Assembly (NCBI GenBank): GCA_934597585.1
Contig: CAKTSA010000029.1
Span: forward strand, 1-19,713
Source: an uncultured Oscillospiraceae bacterium
GTDB taxonomy: Bacteria; Bacillota; Clostridia; Oscillospirales; Oscillospiraceae
Direction: 5' to 3'
DNA length: 19,713 bases
The stretch's first letter is position 1, and every line of letters begins with the position of its first letter. Both the position numbers and the translations under genes were made by a program. Below are positions 12,825 to 19,713 of the stretch, piece by piece. Under the pieces are notes generated by a model. That model saw only the letters and a program-made list of their open reading frames with translations, did no database searches and was not told where the DNA came from.

Positions 12825-13307
12825 ATGGAGCGCATCAGCAAGGAAAACTACTATCTGAACATCGCCCAGACGGTGCTGGAGCGGGCCACCTGCCTGCGCC
12901 GGGTGTTTGGCGCCATTATTGTCAAGAACGACGAGATCATCTCCACCGGCTACAACGGTGCGCCCCGTGGCCGCCGCAACTGCGTGGATATGGGCCTGTG
13001 CACCCGGGAGGCCATGCAGGTGCCCCGGGGCGAGCGGTACGAGCTGTGCCGCAGCGTCCATGCCGAGGCCAACGCCATCATCTCCGCCGCCCGGCGGGAC
13101 ATGGTGGGCGGCACCCTGTACCTGGTGGGCCGCAACGCCCAGACCGGCGAGCTGCTCCACGACGCCACCTCCTGCGCCATGTGCCGCCGCCTGGTGATCA
13201 ACGCCGGCCTCAGCAAGGTGGTCATCCGCAACACGGAGACGGACTACTCCGTGGTGGACGTCCAGGACTGGGTGGACCTGGAGGACGACGTGCCGGACCT
13301 GCGGTGA
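12825..13307 (+). CDS. comEB: Deoxycytidylate (dCMP) deaminase family protein, ComEB-like
   Basis: This 160-residue zinc deaminase carries HAEANAI with ligand H79 and catalytic E81, and CAMC with ligands C117 and C120. The upstream segment GYNGAPRG (42-49) is typical of dCMP deaminases, which make dUMP for thymidylate synthesis. In Bacillus the homologue is ComEB in the com operon; here it stands alone, with no comEA or comEC beside it, so a competence role is not suggested. The start at 12825 is set by AAGGAG 8 nt upstream; an in-frame ATG at 12795 is too close to the promoter. No clear terminator follows; a repeat element does. Confidence 0.9.
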   Translation: MERISKENYYLNIAQTVLERATCLRRVFGAIIVKNDEIISTGYNGAPRGRRNCVDMGLCTREAMQVPRGERYELCRSVHAEANAIISAARRDMVGGTLYLVGRNAQTGELLHDATSCAMCRRLVINAGLSKVVIRNTETDYSVVDVQDWVDLEDDVPDLR

Positions 13308-13321
13308 GAAAAAAGTTTATA

Positions 13322-13435
13322 GGCCCCCTCTGAGAGGGGCTGTCACCGAAGGTGACTGGGGGAGAGAATAAAAGGCTTACATTCTCTCCCTCCGTCATGA
13401 CCTACGGTCATGACACCTCCCTCACAGAGGGAGGC
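13322..13435 (+). repeat. Palindromic MITE-like intergenic repeat, copy 1
   Basis: About 114 bp made of two mutually inverted arms. Each arm has an outer hairpin (GCCCCCTC.../...GAGGGAGG type), a small variable hairpin, then GGGAGAGAAT near the centre, pairing perfectly with ATTCTCTCCC. The right arm contains the perfect 9-3-9 hairpin GTCATGACC-TAC-GGTCATGAC (13394-13414) and CCTCCCTC-ACA-GAGGGAGG (13416-13434). A related copy lies at 14841-14972. Confidence 0.75.
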
Positions 13436-13517
13436 AAAAATATCCCCCTACAATAGAATATCTTACCCCCTCCCGTATCCCCTTTTTATCCCATCTATCC
13501 GGCCAACGGCCTGATAA

Positions 13518-13536
13518 TATAATGAATACGAAGGAG
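13518..13536 (+). promoter_or_regulatory. TATAAT hexamer and ribosome site before cyuA
   Basis: TATAAT at 13518-13523 has no good -35 at 17 nt and lies only about 7 nt before the AAGGAG site (13531-13536), so it would leave a very short leader. The ribosome site decides the ATG at 13543. The promoter reading is weak. Confidence 0.35.
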
Positions 13537-13542
13537 AATGTC

Positions 13543-14814
13543 ATGATGTTAAACGAAAAGACGATGGCCGCCTATACGGCTATCCTGCAGGAAGAGCTCC
13601 TGCTGGCCACAGGGTGTACAGAGCCCATCGCCGTCGCGTACTGTGCTGCCAAGCTGCGCGAGGTGCTGGGCGGAAAACCGGAAGAAGTGCTGGCCGAGGT
13701 CAGCGGCAACATTCTGAAGAACGTGAAATCCGTGGTCGTACCCAATACTGATGGCCGTCGCGGCATCGACGCTGCCATCGCGGTAGGTATTGTGGCGGGC
13801 GACGCGGACGCGGAGCTTCAGGTGATCGCCAACGTCACAGAGGATGACGCAGCCGCCATCCAGGGCTATCTGGATGCTACACCCATCAAGGTCACCTGCC
13901 CCGAGACGCCGTGCCTGCTGGATATCTTCCTGCACGGCAAACGGGCGGGACACACCGCCGCCGTGCGGGTGGCCAACAATCACACCAACATCATCTACAT
14001 GGAAAAGGACGGCCAGGTCCTGCTGGAAAAGCCCCTCACCGCCAACGCGGAGGACAACCTGCAGGACAAGAGCGTTCTCAACGTCAGAGACATTCTCACC
14101 TTCGCTGAAACCGTACCATTGGACCGTATCGAGCCGGTCATCGCCCGGCAGATCGCCTGCAACACCGCCATCGCCCAGGAGGGCCTGAAGAACAGCTGGG
14201 GCGCCAACATCGGCTCCACCCTCCTCCAGCGCAGCGACGACATCGAGACCCAGGCCCGGGCCTGGGCCGCCGCCGGGTCCGACGCCCGCATGAACGGCTG
14301 CGAGATGCCGGTGGTCATCTGCTCCGGCTCCGGCAACCAGGGCATCACCGCCTCCGTCCCCGTGTGGCGCTACGGCAAGCTCATGGGGGCCGACGAGGAG
14401 AAGATCCTGCGGGCCGTGTGCCTCAGCGATCTGATCACCATTCACCAGAAGACCGGCATCGGCCGCCTCAGCGCCTACTGCGGCGCGGTCAGCGCCGGTG
14501 TAGGCGCCGGCTGCGGCATCGCCTGGCTGCGGGGCGCGGACTACGAGGCCATCTGCCACACGCTGGAAAACGCGGTGGCCATGATCTCCGGCTGCATCTG
14601 CGACGGGGCCAAGGCCAGCTGCGCCAGCAAGATCGCCATGGGCGTGGAGTGCGGCCTGCTGGGCTACAACATGTACCTGGGCGGCAACAACTTCCACCCC
14701 GGCCACGGCATCCTGGGCAAGGATGTGGAGGACACCATCCGCCACGTAGGCATCCTGGCCGCCCAGGGCATGCGGGAGACAGATCGGGTGATTTTGAAGA
14801 TCATGACGGAATAA
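13543..14814 (+). CDS. cyuA: L-cysteine desulfidase / serine dehydratase-like Fe-S enzyme (CyuA, UPF0597 family)
   Basis: This 423-residue cytoplasmic enzyme matches the UPF0597/CyuA family, which uses an oxygen-sensitive [4Fe-4S] cluster to break L-cysteine into pyruvate, ammonia and sulfide (some members are described as L-serine dehydratase-like). Marks are LLATGCTEPIAVAY with C25, SGNILKNVKSVVVPN, CPETPCLLDIF, CSGSGNQG with C260, and SGCICDGAKASCASK with C351, C353 and C360; these cysteines are the cluster-ligand candidates. The start at 13543 follows AAGGAG by 6 nt; an ATG at 13522 precedes the ribosome site. It is a single-gene unit bracketed by two copies of a repeat. Which amino acid it uses is not decided by sequence. 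Confidence 0.88.
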   Translation: MMLNEKTMAAYTAILQEELLLATGCTEPIAVAYCAAKLREVLGGKPEEVLAEVSGNILKNVKSVVVPNTDGRRGIDAAIAVGIVAGDADAELQVIANVTEDDAAAIQGYLDATPIKVTCPETPCLLDIFLHGKRAGHTAAVRVANNHTNIIYMEKDGQVLLEKPLTANAEDNLQDKSVLNVRDILTFAETVPLDRIEPVIARQIACNTAIAQEGLKNSWGANIGSTLLQRSDDIETQARAWAAAGSDARMNGCEMPVVICSGSGNQGITASVPVWRYGKLMGADEEKILRAVCLSDLITIHQKTGIGRLSAYCGAVSAGVGAGCGIAWLRGADYEAICHTLENAVAMISGCICDGAKASCASKIAMGVECGLLGYNMYLGGNNFHPGHGILGKDVEDTIRHVGILAAQGMRETDRVILKIMTE

Positions 14815-14840
14815 AATAACCTGGCATGACGCAAATCCTT

Positions 14841-14972
14841 GGCCCCCCTGACGAGGGGGCTGTCGAGCGGAGCGAGACTGGGGGAGAGACAACAGAACAG
14901 CTATTGCTGTGCATATTCTGTCTCTCCCTCCGTCTCGGCTTACGCCGAGCCACCTCCCTCGCCAGAGGGAGG
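14841..14972 (+). repeat. Palindromic MITE-like intergenic repeat, copy 2
   Basis: About 132 bp, the same plan and orientation as copy 1: GGCCCCCCTGACGAGGGGGC at the left end, ACTGGGGGAGAGACA pairing with TGTCTCTCCC across the centre, a variable hairpin CTCGGC-TTAC-GCCGAG in the right arm, and CCTCCCTC-GCCA-GAGGGAGG at the right end. Confidence 0.75.
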
Positions 14973-14983
14973 TTTTTGTTTTT
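14953..14983 (+). terminator. Terminator of cyuA formed by the right end of repeat copy 2
   Basis: CCTCCCTC-GCCA-GAGGGAGG followed by TTTTTGTTTTT. The repeat thus supplies the terminator, about 140 bp after the cyuA stop codon. Confidence 0.75.
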
Positions 14984-15060
14984 GGCCCGCCTGCGGCGTA
15001 TTTCGTCGGAAAATCCGCATATAACCGCCCCTTCCGGGCCTGTTTTTTCCACAAACCCCC

Positions 15061-15089
15061 TTGCAATTCCTATATTAGTATGGTAAGAT
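15061..15089 (+). promoter_or_regulatory. Promoter of the rimP-nusA-infB operon
   Basis: TTGCAA (15061-15066), 17 nt, TAAGAT (15084-15089) with an extended TGG. The predicted start near 15096 falls in the middle of a perfect dyad. Confidence 0.65.
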
Positions 15090-15104
15090 ACTACATGGTA
15101 GTAT
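15088..15104. promoter_or_regulatory. Perfect dyad ATACTAC-ATG-GTAGTAT at the operon start site
   Basis: A 7-3-7 inverted repeat that overlaps the last two bases of the -10 and the transcription start. The position suits a repressor operator; if transcription starts further left it could instead be a 5' hairpin. Confidence 0.45.
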
Positions 15105-15114
15105 GTGTTGACTG

Positions 15115-15144
15115 AGAGTGGACGTTCCGTCCGCTCTTTTTGTT
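15115..15144 (+). terminator. Leader terminator/attenuator upstream of rimP
   Basis: A 10-bp stem AGAGTGGACG/CGTCCGCTCT (one G-T pair, TTC loop) followed by TTTTGTT lies between the operon promoter and rimP. As no gene precedes it after the promoter, it acts as an attenuator. In Bacillus subtilis a NusA-stimulated terminator in the same leader gives NusA autoregulation; the same is inferred here. Confidence 0.65.
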
Positions 15145-15202
15145 GAGCAAAATCCGTTTCTTAAAAATCGGAGATCGTCCGCAAAATAAAGCGAGGAACG
15201 TT

Positions 15203-15661
15203 ATGAAAAAAGTCACCGACATCGTGTGGGAGCTGGCCGAACCGGTCGTGAAGGAAAACGGCTGCCAGCTGTGGGACGTGGAATACGTCCGCGAGGCGGG
15301 CCAGTGGTACCTGCGGCTCTACCTGGACAAGGAGGGCGGCGTGGATATCCTGGACTGCGAGGCCGTCAGCCGCAAAGTCAGCGACCTGCTGGACGAGGTG
15401 GACCCCATCGAATCCAGCTATATGTTCGAGGTTTCCTCCGCCGGCGCCGAGCGGCAGCTGAAGCGGCCCTCGGACTTCCAGCGCTTTATGGGTGAGCCGG
15501 TGCTGGTCAAGACCTATAAGAACCGGGACGGCCGGAAGGAGTTCGCCGGCAGACTGGCCGGGTACGAGGACGGCGCGGTGCTGCTGGACATGGGCGGCAG
15601 CGAGCCGGTGCGGTTTGAAAAGGTCGAGGTGGCGCTGGTACGCCTGCGGATAGAGTTTTAA
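15203..15661 (+). CDS. rimP: Ribosome maturation factor RimP
   Basis: This 152-residue protein assists late assembly of the 30S subunit. It shows the two-domain RimP layout: an N-terminal alpha/beta domain with CQLWDVEYVREAGQWYLRLYLDK and ISRKVS-like AVSRKVSDLLDEVDPI, the family motif EVSSAGAERQLKRPSDF (usually EVSSPGLDRPL), then a C-terminal SH3-like barrel (FAGRLAGYEDGAVLL). The start at 15203 follows GAGGA by 6 nt; the frame is open back to 15140 but that falls in the attenuator. It is the first gene of the nusA operon, the standard position. Confidence 0.95.
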   Translation: MKKVTDIVWELAEPVVKENGCQLWDVEYVREAGQWYLRLYLDKEGGVDILDCEAVSRKVSDLLDEVDPIESSYMFEVSSAGAERQLKRPSDFQRFMGEPVLVKTYKNRDGRKEFAGRLAGYEDGAVLLDMGGSEPVRFEKVEVALVRLRIEF

Positions 15662-15700
15662 GAACAAAGCTTCGGGTAAGTATATAGAAGGAGAACAATC

Positions 15701-16759
15701 ATGAAATGTGACGAGATTTTCGCGGCGCTGGCCATGCTGGAGAAGGAACGGGGCATCCCCCAGAACTTCATGATGGGCAAGATCATCCAGGCCCTGACCA
15801 CCGCCTACAAGCGCGACCACGAGGGCGTGGAAAACGTGATCGTGGACGTGGACGAGGACAAGCACGACCTGCGTATGTACGTGCAGAAGGAGATCGTGGA
15901 GGAGGTCATGGACCCCGCCAACGAGATCTCCCTGGAGGACGCCCGCAAGCGCAGCGCCAAGAGCGAGCTGGGCGGCGTGGTGAACATCCCCGTGGAGAAC
16001 GTGGAATTCGGCCGCATCGCCGCCGGCAACGGCAAGCAGGTCATCATCCAGGGCCTGCGGGAGGCCGAGCACGGCATGATCTATGACGAGTGGGGCAGCA
16101 AGCAGCACGAGATCCTCACCGGTACCGTGGTGCGTATCGACCCCCGCAACGGCAACGTGATCCTGAAGATTGGCTCCGGCAGCGAGAGCACCGAGGCCGT
16201 GCTGACCCTCAACGAGCAGGTGGCCGGCGAAACGCTGACCGAGGGCCAGATGGTGAAGGTCTATCTGGTGGAGGTCCGCCGCACCACCCGCGGCCCCCAG
16301 GTGCTGATCTCCCGCACCCATCCCGGTCTTGTCAAACGCCTCTTCGAGCTGGAGGTGCCCGAGATCTACGACGGTACCGTGGAGATCCGCTCCATCGCCC
16401 GCGAGGCGGGCAACCGCACCAAGATGGCCGTCTGGTCCGAGGATGAGAATATCGACCCCATCGGCGCCTGCGTCGGCCCCCGCGGCCAGCGCGTCAACGC
16501 CATCGTGGAGGAACTGCGGGGCGAGAAGATCGATATTATCAAGTACAGCGAGGATCCGGCGGAGTTCATCGCCGCCGCCCTGGCCCCCTCTGACGTGCTG
16601 GAGGTCCGTCTGGCCCCCGAGGGCAAGGCCTGCCGCGTCATCGTGCCCGACGACCAGCTGAGCCTGGCCATCGGCAAGGAGGGCCAGAACGCCCGTCTGG
16701 CCGCCCGCCTGACCGGCTATAAGATCGACATCAAGCCCGCTTCCCACAGCGAGGACTAA
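15701..16759 (+). CDS. nusA: Transcription termination/antitermination factor NusA
   Basis: This 352-residue protein has the Firmicutes NusA domain order: N-terminal RNA polymerase-binding domain (about 1-130), S1 domain (about 135-200, with HEILTGTVVRID and GPQVLISRTHPGLVKRLFE after it), KH1 (about 230-300, GPRGQRVNAIVEEL) and KH2 (about 300-347, GKEGQNARLAARLTGYKIDI). It lacks the extra acidic repeats of proteobacterial NusA, as normal here. It binds RNA polymerase and nascent RNA and promotes pausing and intrinsic termination. AAGGAG precedes the ATG. It is 39 nt after rimP and 18 nt before ylxR. Confidence 0.97.
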   Translation: MKCDEIFAALAMLEKERGIPQNFMMGKIIQALTTAYKRDHEGVENVIVDVDEDKHDLRMYVQKEIVEEVMDPANEISLEDARKRSAKSELGGVVNIPVENVEFGRIAAGNGKQVIIQGLREAEHGMIYDEWGSKQHEILTGTVVRIDPRNGNVILKIGSGSESTEAVLTLNEQVAGETLTEGQMVKVYLVEVRRTTRGPQVLISRTHPGLVKRLFELEVPEIYDGTVEIRSIAREAGNRTKMAVWSEDENIDPIGACVGPRGQRVNAIVEELRGEKIDIIKYSEDPAEFIAAALAPSDVLEVRLAPEGKACRVIVPDDQLSLAIGKEGQNARLAARLTGYKIDIKPASHSED

Positions 16760-16777
16760 TATAAGGAGGTGGCCGAT

Positions 16778-17056
16778 ATGGCTGTGAAACCCCGCAAAAT
16801 ACCCCAGCGGCAGTGTGTCGGCTGCCGGGAGATGAGGGATAAAAAGGAGCTGCTGCGTGTGGTCCGCACACCGGAGGGCGACATACAGCTGGATGGCCGG
16901 GGCAAGGTCTCTGGCCGGGGCGCCTACGTGTGTCCCGACGTGGCGTGCCTGAAAAAGGCCCGCAAGTCCAAGGCCCTGGAGCGTGCCCTGGACACCGCCA
17001 TCCCCGAATCGGTATACGACGCGCTGGAGGCGCAGATGGAGGGCGGCGAGGCATGA
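16778..17056 (+). CDS. rnpM: RNase P modulator RnpM (YlxR, DUF448)
   Basis: This 92-residue protein has the YlxR fold: RKIPQRQCVGCREMRDKKELLRVVR (CVGC at 13-16), DGRGKVSGRGAYVC and C57. YlxR has been described as a nucleic-acid binding protein that modulates RNase P in Bacillus. The four Cys (13, 16, 52, 57) may hold zinc or stabilise the fold. The start at 16778 is set by AAGGAGG; a GTG at 16769 lies inside that ribosome site. Its stop overlaps the next start (ATGA). Confidence 0.93.
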   Translation: MAVKPRKIPQRQCVGCREMRDKKELLRVVRTPEGDIQLDGRGKVSGRGAYVCPDVACLKKARKSKALERALDTAIPESVYDALEAQMEGGEA

Positions 17057-17685
17057 CAGAGCAAGTACTGTCCCTGCTGGGCTTGGCCAAAAAGGCCGGC
17101 CGGGCAGAGGTGGGCGAGGAGCCGGTGGGCGCCGCCGCCCGGGCCCGGAAGGCCCGGGTAATCTTGGTGGCCCGGGATGCCGGTCCCTCCAGCCAGCGCA
17201 GGGCATTTTCCTTCGCCCAGAGCGGCGGATGTCTGTGTCTGACCATCCCGGCGGATAAGGACGCCCTGGGCCGGGCGTTGGGCCGCACCAGCGTGGCCAT
17301 GTGCGCCGTGACGGACATCGGCTTTGCCGGAGCCATCGCCAAAAAGCTGGCGGCCATGGACGGCGAGAAGTACGGCGCAGCGGCGGCACAGCTGGACGTA
17401 AAGGCCCAGCGGGCCATGGAGCGCCGGGCCGAGCAGGCGCGGCACGAGAAGAATCTCCGCCAGGGCAAGCACCGCGTCCACAGCGACAAGCCGCCTGAGA
17501 CGGAGCATCCGCCGGAGGAACGGCCCCACGCAGACAAACCGCCCAGAAGCGGTGAAAAACGCCCCCGCCGCAAGAGCGGCAGTCCCCAGAAGAAACGGAC
17601 CCAGCGTCCGGAAGAGCGCTTTGCCGGCTCCCTGCCGGTGAAGCGGGGCAAGGGCAGCAGCCGGAAGCAGTCCGGCAAAAAGTAA
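17053..17685 (+). CDS. ylxQ: L7Ae/L30e-family RNA-binding protein (YlxQ) with a long basic C-terminal extension
   Basis: The first about 105 of 210 residues form an L7Ae/L30e domain: [25 protein letters not shown] and the strand-loop [11 protein letters not shown]. Family members bind kink-turn RNA, and YlxQ usually ends near residue 100. Here about 100 more residues follow, rich in Lys, Arg, Pro, His and Glu ([42 protein letters not shown]), with no hydrophobic core, so probably disordered and RNA-binding. It overlaps ylxR by ATGA and precedes infB, the standard context. The extension stays in frame with good codon use, so it looks real. Confidence 0.9.
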   Translation: MTEQVLSLLGLAKKAGRAEVGEEPVGAAARARKARVILVARDAGPSSQRRAFSFAQSGGCLCLTIPADKDALGRALGRTSVAMCAVTDIGFAGAIAKKLAAMDGEKYGAAAAQLDVKAQRAMERRAEQARHEKNLRQGKHRVHSDKPPETEHPPEERPHADKPPRSGEKRPRRKSGSPQKKRTQRPEERFAGSLPVKRGKGSSRKQSGKK

Positions 17686-17740
17686 GCAGGAACACATACG
17701 GCGCGGTACACGCCGTTCACTAAGATGGAGGTGGCTTTAT

Positions 17741-19711
17741 TTGGGTAGCGTAGCAAACAAATACAGAGTGCATGAGGTGGCGAAGGATTTCGGCATCGCC
17801 ACAAAGGACATTACGGAGATCTTGACCAAGTATGCCGAGACCCCCAAGAATCATATGCAGGTGCTGGATGACCGGGAGCTGAGCCTGATCTTTGAATATC
17901 TGACCCAGCACAACCAGATCGCCAGCATCGCCACGGTGTTTGCCGAGGGCGCCAAGACCGAGGAGAAGAAGCCGGAGCCCAAAAAGCCCCAGCAGAATGA
18001 CCGTCCCCAGGCCCAGGGCCAGAAGCAGGGCGGCCAGAGCCAGGCAAAGCCCGCCCCGCAGCCCCAGGGCAGCGCCCAGCCCCAGCAGGTCCAGAAGCCC
18101 ATGTCCCGCGTGCCCCAGAAGCAGGTGGTGGATACCCGCAAGGCCACCAACGTGAACCTGGACAAGTACGACGAGAAGCTGCAGGATATGGCCGACCGCA
18201 CCAGCGGCGGCAACCGCGGCCGCCGGGACAAGGACCAGCTCCAGGGCAAGGAGAAGTTCCGCAACTCCAAGCAACGCCAGAACGGCCCCATGACCAACAA
18301 GCGCAAGCAGGAGGAGGCCGACCGCATGCGCAAGCTGCGGCTGGAGATCATCAAGAACACCCCCGTCACCGTGCAGATCCCCGATGAGATCAGCGTGGGC
18401 GAGCTGGCCAGCCGCATGAAGAAGACCGGCGCCGAGGTGGTCAAGTGCCTGATGAAGAACGGCGTCATGGCCTCTCTCAGCCAGATGATCGACTTCGACA
18501 CCGCCGCCATCATTGCCGAGGAAATGGGCTGCAAGGTGGAGAAGGAGGTCGTGGTCACCATCGAGGAGAAGCTGATCGACGACCATCAGGATAAGGAAGA
18601 GGATCTGGTGCCCCGCGCTCCCGTTGTGGTGGTCATGGGTCACGTGGACCACGGCAAGACCAGCCTCCTGGACTATATCCGCAACGCCCACGTGGCGTCC
18701 GGCGAGGCCGGCGGCATCACCCAGCACATCGGCGCTTACCAGGTGGAAATCCACGGCAAGCCCATCACCTTCCTGGACACCCCCGGCCACGAGGCCTTTA
18801 CCTCCATGCGCGCCCGCGGCGCCATGGTAACGGATATCGCCATTCTGGTGGTGGCCGCCGAGGACGGCATCATGCCCCAGACCGTCGAGTCCATCAACCA
18901 CGCCAAGGCCGCCGAGATCCCCATCATCGTGGCCATCAACAAGATGGATAAGCCCGAGGCCAACCCCGACCGCATCAAGCAGCAGCTGACCGAGTACGGT
19001 CTGGTGTGCGAGGAGTGGGGCGGCGACACCATCGTGTGTCCCATCTCCGCCAAGACCGGTATGGGCGTGGACAACCTGCTGGAGATGCTCACCCTGACCG
19101 CCGAGGTCAGCGAGTTGAAGGCCAACCCCAACCGCGCCGCCCAGGGCACCGTCATCGAGGCCCGTCTGGACAAGGGCCGCGGCCCCGTGGCCACCCTGCT
19201 GGTCCAGAACGGCACCCTGCACCAGGGCGATATCATCATCGCCGGTACCTCCGTGGGCCGCGTCCGCGCCATGGTGGGCGACAAGGGCCAGCGGATGACC
19301 GAAGCCGGCCCCAGCGTGCCTGTGGAGATCACCGGCCTCAGCGAGGCACCCTCCGCCGGCGCCACCTTCAACGCCGTGGCCGACGAAAAGCTGGCCCGCG
19401 AGCTGGTGGAGCAGCGCAAGGCCGAGGAGAAGGCCAAGGCCAACGCCCCTGTCACCAAGGTGTCCCTGGAGGACCTGTTCAGCCAGATTCAGGCAGGCGA
19501 GATGAAGAACCTGAACCTGATCGTCAAGGCCGACGTGCAAGGCAGCGTGGAGGCGGTGAAGGCCTCTCTGGAGAAGATCAGCAACGACGAGGTACGCGTC
19601 CGCGTCATCCACGGCGGTGTCGGCGCCATCAACGAGTCCGACGTGATGCTGGCCTCCACCTCTCAGGCCATCATCGTGGGCTTCAACGTCCGTCCCGACG
19701 CCGCCGCCCGC
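17741..19711 (+). CDS. infB: Translation initiation factor IF-2, TTG start, C-terminus beyond the window
   Basis: The frame starts at TTG 17741, 7 nt after GGAGGTG, and gives [18 protein letters not shown]; no ATG is available in frame upstream. The 657 visible codons hold an N-terminal IF2N domain (about 4-60), a Gln/Pro/Lys linker (70-200), a second IF2N domain (about 205-270, [20 protein letters not shown]), the GTPase domain with GHVDHGKT (300-307), DTPGHE (from 346) and NKMD (400-403), domain II ([21 protein letters not shown]), and most of domain III ([13 protein letters not shown]). Domain IV, which binds formyl-Met, is outside. IF-2 brings initiator tRNA to the 30S subunit. Last visible gene of the nusA operon. 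Confidence 0.96.
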   Translation, partial: MGSVANKYRVHEVAKDFGIATKDITEILTKYAETPKNHMQVLDDRELSLIFEYLTQHNQIASIATVFAEGAKTEEKKPEPKKPQQNDRPQAQGQKQGGQSQAKPAPQPQGSAQPQQVQKPMSRVPQKQVVDTRKATNVNLDKYDEKLQDMADRTSGGNRGRRDKDQLQGKEKFRNSKQRQNGPMTNKRKQEEADRMRKLRLEIIKNTPVTVQIPDEISVGELASRMKKTGAEVVKCLMKNGVMASLSQMIDFDTAAIIAEEMGCKVEKEVVVTIEEKLIDDHQDKEEDLVPRAPVVVVMGHVDHGKTSLLDYIRNAHVASGEAGGITQHIGAYQVEIHGKPITFLDTPGHEAFTSMRARGAMVTDIAILVVAAEDGIMPQTVESINHAKAAEIPIIVAINKMDKPEANPDRIKQQLTEYGLVCEEWGGDTIVCPISAKTGMGVDNLLEMLTLTAEVSELKANPNRAAQGTVIEARLDKGRGPVATLLVQNGTLHQGDIIIAGTSVGRVRAMVGDKGQRMTEAGPSVPVEITGLSEAPSAGATFNAVADEKLARELVEQRKAEEKAKANAPVTKVSLEDLFSQIQAGEMKNLNLIVKADVQGSVEAVKASLEKISNDEVRVRVIHGGVGAINESDVMLASTSQAIIVGFNVRPDAAAR

Positions 19712-19713
19712 GA

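Noticed and set aside
13322..13435. CRISPR array or tRNA-like structure
   Set aside because: There are no regularly spaced identical repeats with unique spacers and no cloverleaf or CCA end; the structure is a single imperfect palindrome.
13549..15066. 505-codon open frame on the minus strand
   Set aside because: Antisense to cyuA and running through repeat copy 2 and its terminator; no family resemblance.
15161..17695. 844-codon open frame on the minus strand
   Set aside because: It is antisense to rimP, nusA, ylxR and ylxQ, all with clear families. Its translation is low-complexity, rich in His, Gly, Leu and Ala, with no recognisable domain, as expected of GC-rich codon shadows.
17720..19612. 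630-codon open frame on the minus strand
   Set aside because: Antisense to infB; repetitive His/Gly/Leu/Asp composition and no ribosome site. A shadow of GC-rich codon use.

Overview
The window looks like a chromosomal segment of a high-GC, endospore-type Clostridia, most like the Oscillospiraceae (Oscillibacter/Flavonifractor-type gut anaerobes). The reasons are the strongly GC-rich third codon positions, a spoIIE homologue, the rimP-nusA-ylxR-ylxQ-infB order, a Cys-type ribosomal protein S18, and hairpin-rich intergenic repeats of the kind common in such genomes. This placement is inference; no rRNA gene is present. Nearly all genes belong to known families. I see no phage, IS, CRISPR array, tRNA gene or obvious new multi-gene system. 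The parts worth a second look are mostly intergenic and regulatory.

Layout. At the left edge the first 20 codons of a sodium-coupled (NSS family) transporter run leftward. About 430 bp of AT-rich DNA with TTAACA/TGTTAA repeats separate it from a rightward zinc-uptake operon, zur-znuA-znuC-znuB (563-3469), which has a consensus promoter and a Fur-type dyad over its start site and ends in a bidirectional terminator. An HxlR regulator (leftward) and a LysE-type exporter (rightward) diverge from overlapping promoters at 3937-3991. A solo FMN-dependent 2-hydroxyacid dehydrogenase with a Cys-rich N-terminus follows, then about 400 bp of hairpin-rich non-coding DNA.

From 6186 to 12551 everything is leftward: rpsF-ssb-rpsR (7262 down to 6186); a fully overlapping four-gene unit dusB - ECF sigma factor - membrane anti-sigma - queT (10070 down to 7377); and spoIIE followed by a small membrane protein (12551 down to 10234). 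The rpsF promoter overlaps the stop codon of queT.

From 12825 everything is rightward: comEB (dCMP deaminase family), cyuA (Fe-S cysteine desulfidase/serine dehydratase-like) bracketed by two copies of a palindromic intergenic repeat, and then the translation/transcription operon rimP-nusA-rnpM(ylxR)-ylxQ-infB. That operon has a promoter and a leader terminator suited to attenuation. infB starts at a TTG codon and runs off the right edge.

The genes work in separate modules: zinc homeostasis (zur-znu), redox- or metabolite-responsive export (hxlR/lysE), 2-hydroxyacid oxidation, ribosome and replication housekeeping (S6-SSB-S18), tRNA modification joined to a stress-type sigma/anti-sigma pair, sporulation signalling, nucleotide and sulfur amino acid metabolism, and the NusA/IF2 operon.
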